Positions 19,544-30,485 of a stretch of 64,000 bases of DNA are shown in pieces. The notes beneath the pieces are model-generated. The model saw nothing but the letters and a program-made list of their open reading frames with translations. It searched no databases and was not told the DNA's origin. The stretch covers positions 1,178,001-1,242,000 of the forward strand of contig CAWEIK010000001.1 in the NCBI GenBank assembly GCA_963809175.1, given 5' to 3'. The translations under genes and the position numbers were made by a program. The DNA comes from JACCTU01 sp963809175 (GTDB lineage: Bacteria; Actinomycetota; Thermoleophilia; Gaiellales; Gaiellaceae). How positions within the stretch are numbered: position 1 is the stretch's first letter; every line of letters begins with the position of its first letter.

Positions 19544-21417
19544 GCGTCTTCGGCGAGATCGACCTGTACCTCGCCGGCGAGGGTCGCCACGAGCGGCTCT
19601 ACGAGGTGCTCGGCGCGCACGTGCGCGAAGGCGGCGTCTCGTTCGCGGTGTGGGCGCCGAACGCTCGCGCCGTCGCGGTCGTCGGCGACTTCAACGACTG
19701 GCAGCCGACGCCGCTGCAGAACCTCGGCGAGTCGGGGATCTGGGAGGCCGTCGTCGACGGGGCCGCGGCCGAGCAGCGCTACAAGTTCCAGGTCGTCCAG
19801 GCCGACGGCACGGTGAAGCTCAAGTCCGATCCGTTGGCGTTCGCAGCGGAGGTCCCGCCGCACACGGCGTCGATCGTCCACCGGTCCGAGCACGCGTGGC
19901 GCGACGACGAGTGGGTGGCGCGACGGCGCGCCTCGGAGCCACACCGTGGGCCGATGTCGGTGTACGAGGTGCACCTCGGTTCGTGGCGGCGAAACCCGCT
20001 GGAGGACAACCGCTCGCTGACGTACCGGGAGCTCGCGAAGGAGCTCGCCGACTACGCGCTCGACCTCGGCTTCACGCACGTCGAGCTGATGCCGATCCTC
20101 GAGCATCCGTTCTCGGGCTCCTGGGGCTACCAGGTGACCGGTTTCTTCGCGCCGACCTCGCGCTTCGGCTCGCCCGACGACTTCCGGTGGTTCGTCGACT
20201 ACCTGCACCAGCGCGGGCTCGGCGTGATCCTCGACTGGGTGCCTGCGCACTTCCCACGCGACGACTGGGCCCTCGCGCGCTTCGACGGGACCGCGCTCTA
20301 CGAGCACGACGACCCGCGCCGCGGCGCGCACCCTGACTGGGGCACGCTCGTCTTCAACTACTCGCGGCACGAGGTGCGGAACTTCCTCCTCGCGTCGGCG
20401 CTGTTCTGGCTGCGCGAGTTCCACATCGACGGCCTGCGCGTCGACGCAGTCGCGTCGATGCTCTACCTCGACTACTCGCGCCGGGAGGGCGAGTGGGTGC
20501 CGAACAAGTTCGGCGGGCGCGAGGATCTGGACGCGGTGTCGTTTCTGAAGGAGCTGAACGAGGTCGTGCACGGTCACGAGCCAGGCGTGATCTCCGCTGC
20601 GGAGGAGTCGACCGCGTGGCCCGGTGTCTCGCAGCCGACGCACCTCGGCGGGCTCGGGTTCGGGTTCAAGTGGAACCTGGGCTGGATGCACGACACGCTC
20701 GACTACTTCCGTCGCGATCCGATCCACCGCCGCTACCACCATCACCAGCTCACGTTCTCGCTCATGTACGCGTTCAGCGAGAACTTCATCCTTCCGCTCT
20801 CGCACGACGAGGTCGTGCACGGCAAGGGATCGCTGCTCTCGAAGCTGCCGGGCGACCGGTGGCAGCAGTTCGCGAACCTCCGCGCGCTCTACGCGTACAT
20901 GTGGGCGCACCCCGGCAAGAAGCTGCTCTTCATGGGCGGCGAGCTCGCGCAGGATCAGGAGTGGTCGCACGACCGGTCGCTCGACTGGCACCTGCTCGAG
21001 CAGCCGGAGCACGCCGGCGTGCAGCAGCTCGTGCGGACGCTGAACCGTCTCTACCGCGAGCACCCGGCACTCTGGGAAGTCGACCACGACCCGGCCGGGT
21101 TCCGCTGGCTCGAGGCGAACGACGCGGCGCGCAACGTGCTCGCGTTCGCGCGCTACGGGCTCGGTGCGACGCCGCCGCTCGTCTGCGTCTGCAACCTCTC
21201 GCCCGAGGTGCGGGAGAGCTACCGGGTCGGCTTCCCCGCCGACGGCAGGTGGGTGGAGGTGCTGAACACCGACTCGACGTACTACGGCGGCAGCGACGTC
21301 GGCAACCTCGGCGGCGTCGAGGCCGAGCCCGACGGGTGGCACGACCAGCCCTTCTCGGCCGAGCTCACGCTCCCGCCGCTCTCGGTCTGCTGGTTCGTGC
21401 CCGAGACGCGCGGGTAA
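19540..21417 (+). CDS. glgB: 1,4-alpha-glucan branching enzyme
   Basis: 625 residues. An N-terminal CBM48 (FAVWAPNARAVAVVGDFNDW) precedes a GH13_9 barrel: MSVYEVHLGSWRRNP, VELMPILEHPFSGSWGYQVT, nucleophile Asp in DGLRVDAVASMLYLDYSR, Glu in VISAAEESTAWPGV, and LPLSHDEVVHGKGSLL. It introduces alpha-1,6 branches into the chains made by GlgE. The extra N-terminal N1 domain of long GlgB forms is missing, so this is the short type. It overlaps mak by ATGA. treZ follows after 10 bases. Confidence 0.95.
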   Translation: MSVFGEIDLYLAGEGRHERLYEVLGAHVREGGVSFAVWAPNARAVAVVGDFNDWQPTPLQNLGESGIWEAVVDGAAAEQRYKFQVVQADGTVKLKSDPLAFAAEVPPHTASIVHRSEHAWRDDEWVARRRASEPHRGPMSVYEVHLGSWRRNPLEDNRSLTYRELAKELADYALDLGFTHVELMPILEHPFSGSWGYQVTGFFAPTSRFGSPDDFRWFVDYLHQRGLGVILDWVPAHFPRDDWALARFDGTALYEHDDPRRGAHPDWGTLVFNYSRHEVRNFLLASALFWLREFHIDGLRVDAVASMLYLDYSRREGEWVPNKFGGREDLDAVSFLKELNEVVHGHEPGVISAAEESTAWPGVSQPTHLGGLGFGFKWNLGWMHDTLDYFRRDPIHRRYHHHQLTFSLMYAFSENFILPLSHDEVVHGKGSLLSKLPGDRWQQFANLRALYAYMWAHPGKKLLFMGGELAQDQEWSHDRSLDWHLLEQPEHAGVQQLVRTLNRLYREHPALWEVDHDPAGFRWLEANDAARNVLAFARYGLGATPPLVCVCNLSPEVRESYRVGFPADGRWVEVLNTDSTYYGGSDVGNLGGVEAEPDGWHDQPFSAELTLPPLSVCWFVPETRG

Positions 21418-21427
21418 CGTCGCCCGT

Positions 21428-22902
21428 GTGCTCGGCGCAGTTCCTCGCGACGAGAAGGTCGTGGACTTCGAGGTGTGGGCGCCGGCGGCGTCCTCGCTTG
21501 CCGTGCGCGTGAACGGTGAGGAGCATGCGCTCGCACGCGCCGAGGAGGGCTTCTGGCGCGGCGACGCGCCGGCGCGCCACGGCGACGACTACGTCTACGT
21601 CGTCGACGGCGTCGACCAGCCCGACCCCGCGTCGCGCTGGCAGCCGGCCGGCGTTCGCGGCCCGTCGCGCGTCCTCGACACGGCGCAGTTCGACCTCGAA
21701 CCGGTGAGCCCGTCGCTCGAAGAGCTCGTGCTCTACGAGCTGCACGTCGGCACGTTCACCCAGGAGGGCACGTTCGACGCGGCGATCCGGCACTTCGGCG
21801 CGCTCGCCGAGCTCGGCGTGACCGCGGTCGAGGTGATGCCGATCGCGACGTTTCCCGGCACGCGCGGCTGGGGGTACGACGGGCTCTACACCTCGGCCCC
21901 GCACGAGGCGTACGGCGGGCCGGAGGCGTTCGCGCGCTTCGTCGAGGCGGCGCACGACGAGGGTCTCGGTGTCGTGCTCGACGTGGTCTACAACCACGTC
22001 GGCCCGGGCAACGAGGCGCTGCTTGCGTTCGGCCCGTACTTCACCGACCGGCACGAGACGTTCTGGGGCGATGCGCTCGACTACTCGCAGCGTGGCGTCC
22101 GCGAGTGGGCGATCCAGAACGCAGAGCTCTGGGTGCGCGACTACGGCGTCGACGGGCTACGACTCGACGCCGCGCACGCAGTCTTCGACGACTCGCCGCA
22201 ACACGTGCTCGCCGAGCTGGCCGAGCGCGTGCGCGCGATCGAGCCGCGCACGCTCGTGACCGCGGAGATCGAGACGGGCGACCTGCGGCCGATCGAGGAG
22301 TGGGGTCACGACGCGCAGTGGGCCGACGAGCTCCACCACGAGCTGCACGCGCTGCTCACCGAGGAGCGCGAGAGCTACTACGCGGACTACGGGTCGCTCG
22401 AAGGGCTCGCCGCGCAGCTGCGCCGCGAGCCGGCGAAGCGCCTGATCGTCTGCTCGCAGAACCACGACCAGGTCGGCAACCGCGCCGCCGGAGACCGCCC
22501 GGCCGCGGACGAGCTGCGTCTCCGTGCCGCGGTGCTGCTCTTCGCGCCGCAGACGCCGCTCCTGTTCATGGGCGAGGAGTACGGCGAGCGCCGCCCGTTC
22601 CAGTTCTTCACCGACCACATCGACCCGGCGATCGCGGAGGCGACGCGCGAGGGTCGTCGCCGGGAGTTCGCCTTTGCCGGCGACGTGCCGGACCCGCAGG
22701 CCCGTTCGACATTCGAAGCCTCGAAGCTCGACCGCTCGCAGGCCGACGAGGAGCTGCGGGCGTTCTACCGCGAGCTGCTCACGCTGCGCCGTGAGCTCCC
22801 GCGCGAGATCGAGGTCGAGGTCGACGGCTCGCAGCTGCGCGCACGTCGCGGGAACGCCGAGCTCCACGCCGACTTCGAGTCGAAGACCGCAGAGGTGCGG
22901 CG

Positions 22903-22906
<4 letters not shown>
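21428..22906 (+). CDS. treZ: Malto-oligosyltrehalose trehalohydrolase
   Basis: GH13_10 enzyme that cuts trehalose from the end made by TreY. 492 residues: CBM48-like start (FEVWAPAASSLAVRVNGEEH), LYELHVGTFTQEGTFDAAI, VEVMPIATFPGTRGWGYDG, nucleophile Asp in VDGLRLDAAHAVFD, Glu in TLVTAEIETGD, and VCSQNHDQVGNRAAGDR. The C-terminal beta domain is shortened (REIEVEVDGSQLRARRGNAE) compared with the usual 550-600 residues. The start chosen is GTG 21428; another GTG lies 2 bases upstream out of frame. The TGA overlaps the glgX TTG start. Confidence 0.92.
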
Positions 22907-25016
<2,110 letters not shown>

Positions 25017-25020
<4 letters not shown>

Positions 25021-26897
25021 CGTTCCACGCCACGTACCGCCTGCAGCTGCGGCCGGGGTTCGGCTTCCGCGAGGCGCGCGAGCTCGTCCCGTACCTGACC
25101 GAGCTCGGCGTCTCGCACCTCTACCTGTCGCCGATCATGGAGGCGCAGTCCGGCTCGACGCACGGCTACGACGTCGTCGACCCGACGCGGATCTCGGAGC
25201 AGCTCGGCGGCGAGGAGGCGTTCCGCGAGCTCGCGGGCGCAGGGCTCGGCGTGGTCCTCGACGTGGTGCCGAACCACATGGCCGCGAGCGGCGAGAACCG
25301 GTGGTGGGCCGACGAGCGGCTGCGCGCAAGGGTGTTCGACTTCGACCCGGAGACCGGGTGGTACCGGCGCTTCTTCACGATCGACGAGCTCGCCGGCGTG
25401 CGAGTCGAGGATCCCGAGGTCTTCGAGCTGACCCAGCACAAGGCGCTCGAGCTGGTGCACGAGGGGCTGGTCGACGGCCTGCGGATCGACCATCCCGACG
25501 GGCTCGCGGACCCACGCGGCTACCTCGAGCGGCTCCGCGACGAGGGTGCCCGCCACGTCTGGGTCGAGAAGATCCTCGAGCCGGGCGAGCGCCTGCGCGA
25601 CTGGCCGGTCGAGGGCACGACCGGGTACGAGTTCGCCAACGACGTCACGGCGCTGTTCGTCGATCCGGCCGGCGAGGAGCCGCTCACGCAGCTGGTACGA
25701 GGAGTCGACGGGCGAGACGCGCTCGTTCGCGGCGATCGCGGACGAGGCGAAGCTCGAGCTCGCGCGGACCGACTTCACGCGGGAGTTCGACCGGCTCCGC
25801 TCGCTCGTGGACGGGCCGCTGGAGGAAGCGGCGGCCGCGCTCCACGTCTACCGCACGTACGTGGAGCCCTGGTCGGGCCGTGTCGAGGACGCCGACCGCG
25901 TGGCGTTGGCGACTCTGCCGGAGCCGCCTGCGCCGCATCCTGCTGCTCGAGGAGCGCGGCCACGACGAGTTCGTGACGCGCTTCCAGCAGACGACCGGGC
26001 CGGTGATGGCGAAGGGCGTCGAGGACACGGCGTTCTACCGGTACTTCCGCCTGACCGCGCTGAACGAGGTGGGCGGCGACCCCGGCCGCTTCTCGCTGCC
26101 CGTCGACGAGTTCCACCGCGCGAACCTCGAGCGCGCCGCGCGCTTCCCGAACCAGCTGCTCGCAACGCAGACGCACGACACGAAGCGCTCGGGCGACGTG
26201 CGCGCGCGGATCGTCGCGCTGTCCGCGCTCGCCGACGAGTGGGTCGAGCGGCGCGCGGACTGGCGCGCGCTCGACGATCCGCACGAGGACGAGCTCCTCT
26301 GGCAGACGCTCGTCGGCACCTGGCCGATCGAGCCCGAGCGGCTCGAGGCCTACCTGGAGAAGGCGCTTCGCGAGGCGGGCGTCGAACACGAGCTGGCTCG
26401 AGCCGAACGAGCAGCACGAGCGCCGCGTGAAGGCCGCCGCGCGGCGCGCGATCGTCGAGCCGCCGGAGGGCTTCGAGGCGTTCGCGGCACGCGTCGCGGA
26501 GCTCGGTCGCCGCAACACGCTGGCGATGACGCTGCTCAAGCTCACCGTGCCCGGCGTGCCCGACCTCTACCAGGGCGACGAGCTCGAGTCGCTCAACCTC
26601 GTCGACCCCGACAACCGGCGGCCGGTCGACTGGGACGCGCGAAGGCGCGCGCTCGCGCAGCCGCCGCCCAAGCTGCACGTGATCAAGGAAGCGCTCGCCC
26701 TGCGACGCCGGCGCCCGCTCGGCGAGTACCGCCCGCTCGAGCTCGGCGACGACGTGTGCGCGTTCCTGCGCGGCGACGACGTCGCGGTCGCCGTTCCGCT
26801 GCGCGACCAGGATCCGCCGGAGCTCGACCTCTCCGGCGAGTGGCGGAGCGTCCTCGACGAGGCGCTACCCGTTCGCCTGCTCGAGCGCGTCCAGTAG
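25017..26897 (+). CDS. treY: Malto-oligosyltrehalose synthase (three frame shifts)
   Basis: GH13_26 enzyme that isomerises the reducing-end glucose of a glucan into a trehalosyl unit. It opens TYRLQLRPGFGFREARELVP with SHLYLSPIMEAQSGSTHGYD. The nucleophile Asp is in VDGLRIDHPDGLADPRG, Glu in VWVEKILEPGERL and Asp in TQTHDTKRSGDVRAR. VMAKGVEDTAFYRYFRLTAL is diagnostic. The end, LYQGDELESLNLVDPDNRRP, is family-like. Shifts near 25695, 25925 and 26395 must be joined. About 626 residues is compact for TreY. Its last 33 bases overlap the converging aminotransferase gene. Confidence 0.92.
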
Positions 26898-27815
26898 CCG
26901 GTCGTTCGCCTGCGGTGCGTGCACCGTGATCCGAATCGCGTCGTCGAACGGCCGGACGACCAGCCCGAGCCGGAGCAGCCGCTCGTACGTCTCCTTCGCC
27001 GAGTCCATCGGCACGTAGACGAAGTTCGTGTGCGACGCGAGCGGCTCGAGCCCGAGCTCGCGCAACCGAGAGGCGAGCCGCTCGCGCTCGGCGATCGTCT
27101 CGCTCACGTCCGGCGGACCTGCTCGCAGCGCGGCGAGCGCGAGCGCGGCCGAGAGCGTCGTGATCGGCAACGGGTCCTGACGCACGATGAGCTCCTGCGC
27201 GACGTCGGCGTCCGCCACGGCGTAGCCGACGCGCGCAGCGGCCAGCGCGAACGCCTTCGAGAACGTTCGCACCGCGATCACGCCGGGTGTGCCCGCGACA
27301 GTCTCGGCGGCGAACTCGAAGTAGGCCTCGTCCACGACGAGCGGCCGGTCCTTCGGAACCGCCCCGAGCGCGCCCGTCGGGTTGTGCGGCCGGCAGCAGT
27401 AGGTGAGGACGGCGTTCTCGTCGCCCACGTCGGCACCGGCGAGCCACGCGGCCAGGCGGAAGACCGGGTACGTCGGCTCGTCCAGCACGCGCACGACGTC
27501 GCCGGGCCCGGCGAACGCGCGCCCGCAGAGCAGCAGCAGGTCGTCCGCCCCGGCGCCGAGCACGATCCGCTCCTGGTCGACGCCCGCGTACTCCGCGATC
27601 GCGTCGAGCAAGGCGGGGAAGCCGCCGTGGGGGTAGCGCTGGATCTCGGCGAGCGCGTCCGCGATCGTCGCCTCGGTGGCGTACGCGGGAGGCCGCGGCG
27701 GCGTGTTGCCGTCGAAGCGGAGCACCTCGTTCGGAGCGACACCGGCGATCCGCGCCGCCTCGGCCGTCGACATCGCCCAGCCGTACGACGTGAACGCGTC
27801 AGGAAGCGGCCGCAC
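26865..27815 (-). CDS. HisC-like class II aminotransferase
   Basis: 316-residue fold-type I PLP enzyme resembling histidinol-phosphate or threonine-phosphate aminotransferases. Motifs: YPHGGFPALLDAIAEYAGVD, VLGAGADDLLLLCGRAF, CCRPHNPTGALG, LVVDEAYFEFAAE (PLP-ring Asp), the Schiff-base Lys in VRTFSKAFALAAARVGYA, and a terminal Arg in DDAIRITVHAP. It is shorter than typical HisC (about 350) and is not near his genes. TSYGWAMSTAEAARIAG near the start is HisC-like. The exact substrate is open. TAGGGT lies 6 bases before the GTG start. The C-terminus overlaps treY on the opposite strand. Confidence 0.82.
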   Translation of the reverse strand: MRPLPDAFTSYGWAMSTAEAARIAGVAPNEVLRFDGNTPPRPPAYATEATIADALAEIQRYPHGGFPALLDAIAEYAGVDQERIVLGAGADDLLLLCGRAFAGPGDVVRVLDEPTYPVFRLAAWLAGADVGDENAVLTYCCRPHNPTGALGAVPKDRPLVVDEAYFEFAAETVAGTPGVIAVRTFSKAFALAAARVGYAVADADVAQELIVRQDPLPITTLSAALALAALRAGPPDVSETIAERERLASRLRELGLEPLASHTNFVYVPMDSAKETYERLLRLGLVVRPFDDAIRITVHAPQANDRLLDALEQANG

Positions 27816-27821
27816 GGCGGG

Positions 27822-27827
27822 ACCCTA
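27822..27827 (-). promoter_or_regulatory. Predicted -10 of the aminotransferase gene
   Basis: TAGGGT on the minus strand, six bases before the GTG start with no Shine-Dalgarno. It is one of the repeated leaderless arrangements of the window. Confidence 0.45.
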
Positions 27828-27864
27828 CGCGCCGGCCGGCCGTCGATGCGATGATCCGAGCCGA

Positions 27865-28215
27865 ATGAGTACGGCAACCGAAGTGCTTGCGGACGTCGAT
27901 CGCATGGACGCGAAGGCGTTCGCCTCGCATCTCGCGGAGGACTGTCTGCTTCGCTACGCCAACAACGACGAGGTCGTGGGCCGCGACGCGATCGAAGCGG
28001 CGATCGCCGGCTTCTTCGGCACGATCAAGGGGATCAGCCATCACATCGCCGGGCAGTGGGACGTCGACGACACGACGATCGTTCAGCTCGAGGCCACCTA
28101 CACGCGGCTGGACGACGGCCAGGTCACGCTTCCGGCCGTCACGATCTATCGCCGCGGCGCTGAGCTGATCGACGAGTACCGCGTCTACGTCGATCTCGCG
28201 CCGGTCTACGCCTAG
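27865..28215 (+). CDS. SnoaL-like / NTF2-fold protein
   Basis: 116 residues with NTF2-fold features: VLADVDRMDAKAFASHLAED, CLLRYANNDEVVGRDAIEAA, GFFGTIKGISHHIAGQWDVD, and strands TIVQLEATYTR, LPAVTIYRR and IDEYRVYVDL. It resembles SnoaL-like polyketide cyclase or ketosteroid-isomerase-like small proteins, and the His pair in ISHHIAG sits where ligand-pocket residues often lie. No reaction is assigned. Divergent from the aminotransferase gene, it converges on the PIN gene with a 4-base stop overlap. It is not closely similar to the other SnoaL-like gene at 5.9 kb. Confidence 0.75.
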   Translation: MSTATEVLADVDRMDAKAFASHLAEDCLLRYANNDEVVGRDAIEAAIAGFFGTIKGISHHIAGQWDVDDTTIVQLEATYTRLDDGQVTLPAVTIYRRGAELIDEYRVYVDLAPVYA

Positions 28216-28607
28216 CGCAGCGCGTCGATCGACGCGGTTGCGACGATCCCTTCGACGCTGCGCGCCAGCTTCTTGTCCATGGTCACGAACGCGTCTGCCT
28301 GCAGCTGCGTGAGTGCGACGTACTCGGCGTCGTAGGTCGAGGCCCAACCCAGCTGATCCGCGACCTCCCAGGCTCGACGCCGGAGCACGGCGTCGCCGAG
28401 GAGCCGGATCCGCATCCGCCCGATGAGGGCGAGGCGCTCGCGCGCGACCTCGGGAGGGAGCTCGCCCCGCTGGACGGCCTCGTGCAGAGCCGACAGCGTC
28501 TGGGAACGCAGCAGCGTCGGCGCGAGAAGCTCGTGCGCGTCTGCGACCTCGATCCCAGCACTCGCCAGGTGGAGGACGGCGCTGGTGTCCACGACGAACC
28601 TGGTCAT
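28212..28607 (-). CDS. PIN-domain protein (VapC-like ribonuclease)
   Basis: 131 residues with the PIN acidic quartet: Asp in FVVDTSAVLHLAS, Glu in SALHEAVQRGELPPE, and Asp in STYDAEYVALTQLQADAFVT followed by MDKKLAR. Such domains cut RNA in toxin-antitoxin systems or rRNA/mRNA processing. No antitoxin gene lies next to it: upstream is a tRNA gene, and downstream a converging SnoaL-like gene. It is therefore an orphan toxin-type nuclease or a processing enzyme. TAGCGT is 8 bases before the ATG. The ATG is chosen because upstream codons lie in the tRNA. Confidence 0.82.
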   Translation of the reverse strand: MTRFVVDTSAVLHLASAGIEVADAHELLAPTLLRSQTLSALHEAVQRGELPPEVARERLALIGRMRIRLLGDAVLRRRAWEVADQLGWASTYDAEYVALTQLQADAFVTMDKKLARSVEGIVATASIDALR

Positions 28608-28630
28608 CGGGATCAACGCTACCGCGGTGA

Positions 28631-28723
28631 CGGAGCGGCGCCGGAGTCGAACCGACCGAGCCGTGGGTTGCACGACCGCACTGGTTTTGAAGACCAACTG
28701 GGCCACCGGGCCCATGCCGCTCC
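28631..28723 (-). tRNA. selC: tRNA-Sec (anticodon UCA)
   Basis: 93 bases folding as a selenocysteine tRNA. It has an 8-base-pair acceptor stem (GGAGCGGC with GCCGCTCC) and discriminator G. The D stem is GGGCC/GGCCC with loop CGGT, and the anticodon loop CTTCAAA holds TCA at 28688-28690. The long variable arm is GTCGTG/CACGGC, and the T stem GTCGG/CCGGC has loop TTCGACT. The long acceptor and the UCA anticodon separate it from tRNA-Ser. CCA is not encoded. A TAACCT hexamer ends 7 bases before the mature 5' end. SelA and SelB genes at 37-39.9 kb support its function. Confidence 0.93.
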
Positions 28724-28730
28724 GCGGCGG

Positions 28731-28736
28731 AGGTTA
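28731..28736 (-). promoter_or_regulatory. Predicted -10 element of tRNA-Sec
   Basis: TAACCT on the minus strand with seven bases to the first base of the mature tRNA. If used, transcription would start at the mature 5' G, leaving little or no 5' leader for RNase P. No clear -35 is seen. Confidence 0.4.
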
Positions 28737-28769
28737 GCCCTCGACCCGGGCCAATGGAGAGAATGCAGC

Positions 28770-29591
28770 ATGTCCAAGCACGGCAGAGCCGACATCGCGG
28801 CGCTTCGCGTCGATCCTGGGAGTCCGGCCAGGATCCACGAGCGCGACCCGCGTGAGACGCTTGGGTTCGACAAGGACGAGGCGAAGGAGTTGCTCGACGC
28901 GCTGCACGAGCACCTCGCAGTGCTCCACCAGCGGCTCTACGCCGAGAGTACGCGCAGCGTCCTCCTCGTCCTCCAGGGTCTCGACGCTTCCGGCAAGGAC
29001 GGCGTCATCCGTTCGGTGTTCCCCGGCCTGAATCCGCAGGGCTGTCGCGTCGTCTCGTTCAAGGCGCCCACCTCCACGGAGCTCGCGCACGACTACCTCT
29101 GGCGGGTGCACGCGGTGCTGCCCGCGCGCGGCGAGCTCGGCATCTTCAACCGCTCGCACTACGAGGACATCGTCGCCGTCCGGATGCGGGAGCTTGCTCC
29201 CGACGAGGTCTGGCGCCGACGCCCCGACCACGTCCGCGAGTGGGAGCGCATGCTGACGGACGAGGGGACGACCATCGTGAAGGTCTTCCTGAACGTCTCG
29301 AAGGAGGAGCAGCGGAAGCGACTCCAGGATCGGATCGACAATCCGGAGAAGCGGTGGAAGTTCCAGTTCGAAGACCTCGACGTTCGGAACCGGTTCGACG
29401 ACTACATCGCCGCCTACGAGGACGCACTCACCCAGACGTCGACGGAGTGGGCGCCCTGGTACGTCGTGCCGGCCGATCGCAACTGGGTCAAGGCTCTCGC
29501 TGTGACGCAGCTCCTGGTCGACGCGCTCGAGCAGATCGACCCGAAGCTCCCCGAGCCCGAGCCGGGCATCGAAGGGCTCGTGGTCGACTAG
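28770..29591 (+). CDS. ppk2: Polyphosphate kinase 2 family protein
   Basis: 273-residue PPK2 that transfers phosphate between polyphosphate and nucleotides. Walker A-like VLQGLDASGKDGVIRSVF, then GCRVVSFKAPTSTELAHDYL, the lid and Walker B region IFNRSHYEDIVAVRMRELAP, IVKVFLNVSKEEQRKRLQDR, KRWKFQFEDLDVRNRFDDY, and APWYVVPADRNWVKALAV. The single-domain form is the subgroup that phosphorylates nucleoside mono- or diphosphates; which one is not decidable here. GGAGA precedes the ATG by about 10 bases. It stands alone on the plus strand. Confidence 0.93.
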   Translation: MSKHGRADIAALRVDPGSPARIHERDPRETLGFDKDEAKELLDALHEHLAVLHQRLYAESTRSVLLVLQGLDASGKDGVIRSVFPGLNPQGCRVVSFKAPTSTELAHDYLWRVHAVLPARGELGIFNRSHYEDIVAVRMRELAPDEVWRRRPDHVREWERMLTDEGTTIVKVFLNVSKEEQRKRLQDRIDNPEKRWKFQFEDLDVRNRFDDYIAAYEDALTQTSTEWAPWYVVPADRNWVKALAVTQLLVDALEQIDPKLPEPEPGIEGLVVD

Positions 29592-30466
29592 GCGGCGTTC
29601 TCGTCCTCGACCCAGTCGCGGGTCAGGAAGAGCCAGAACGCGAGTCCCGCGTACGGACCGTACTTCCGGAAGCGTCTCTCGATCGTCGCGTCCGCTGCTT
29701 TGCGCCCGTTCAGGCGGGCGTAGGTGGGCCGCGTCCACGAGTCGAGCACGAGCCTCGAGTAGCGGCCGACCAGCATCAAGATGTGCGCGGCCGCGTAGGG
29801 ACCGACGCCGGGCAGTTCGAGCAGGCGCTCGGCGACCTCGTCGTCGGAGAGCTCGCGATCGGCGGCGAGCGCCTCCAGATCGAGCTCTCCGGAAGCGACC
29901 GAGCGGGCGAGCGAACGGAGATACGCGGCTCGGTACCCGGCGCGCGCGACGTCGCGGTACCACCGCTCCGGCTTGCCGGCCATCCGTTCGGCCGTCGGGA
30001 AGGCACGACGTCCTTGGTCGGACTCCTCTCCGAGCCGCTCGACCAACGTGCCGACCATCCGCACCGTCCCCGACCACGCGCAGTTCGTCGTGCAAACGGT
30101 CTTGATCACGTCCTCGAAGACGGACTGGCTCCGCATCCACCGGCCGGCGCCGTTCGAGGCCCAGGAGAGTGCGGGATCCTCTGCAAGCTTCAGGTAGAGC
30201 GGCGACAGGTCCTCGTCCAGCCTGAGGATCTGGCGCACGGCACCGGCGACACGACGCGGCGCGCGGCCCTCGACGGTCACGCTCGTCGGACCGGCCTTGC
30301 GCACCAGCACCGTCTGCGGGCCGGGGTAGAGCGTCAGCTCGAGCGTGCGCTCGACGGAGTCGATCCGGTTCGGAAGCAGGTCGTTGAGGCCGTGCGAGTT
30401 GACGGTGCGCCAGAAGTCGACGGGCTCACCGCCGCCGCCGACCAACTCCAGCTCGATCCTCGCCAC
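29588..30466 (-). CDS. HhH-GPD DNA glycosylase (AlkA-like)
   Basis: 292-residue base-excision glycosylase. An N-terminal AlkA-like domain (LELTLYPGPQTVLVRKAGPT) precedes the helical core: VFEDVIKTVCTTNCAWSGTV and the helix-hairpin-helix LLELPGVGPYAAAHILMLVG. The catalytic Asp lies in SRLVLDSWTRPTYARLNG. Damaged or mispaired bases are the expected substrates, with specificity unknown. There is no FeS cluster of Cys residues at the end. TACGCT lies 6 bases before the GTG and overlaps the divergent promoter of the GMC gene. The stop touches the ppk2 stop on the other strand. Confidence 0.85.
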   Translation of the reverse strand: MARIELELVGGGGEPVDFWRTVNSHGLNDLLPNRIDSVERTLELTLYPGPQTVLVRKAGPTSVTVEGRAPRRVAGAVRQILRLDEDLSPLYLKLAEDPALSWASNGAGRWMRSQSVFEDVIKTVCTTNCAWSGTVRMVGTLVERLGEESDQGRRAFPTAERMAGKPERWYRDVARAGYRAAYLRSLARSVASGELDLEALAADRELSDDEVAERLLELPGVGPYAAAHILMLVGRYSRLVLDSWTRPTYARLNGRKAADATIERRFRKYGPYAGLAFWLFLTRDWVEDENAA

Positions 30467-30471
30467 GGCGT

Positions 30472-30478
30472 TAGCGTA
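30472..30478. promoter_or_regulatory. Overlapping divergent -10 elements, AlkA-like and GMC genes
   Basis: TAGCGTA contains TAGCGT on the plus strand (8 bases to the ATG at 30486) and TACGCT on the minus strand (6 bases to the GTG at 30466). The whole intergenic gap is 19 bases, so polymerase can load in only one direction at a time if both are real. Confidence 0.5.
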
Positions 30479-30485
30479 GGCGCGG

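Noticed and set aside
28619..28873. Protein-coding frames crossing 28.63-28.72 kb
   Set aside because: The region folds as tRNA-Sec on the minus strand. The frames through it have no family resemblance.
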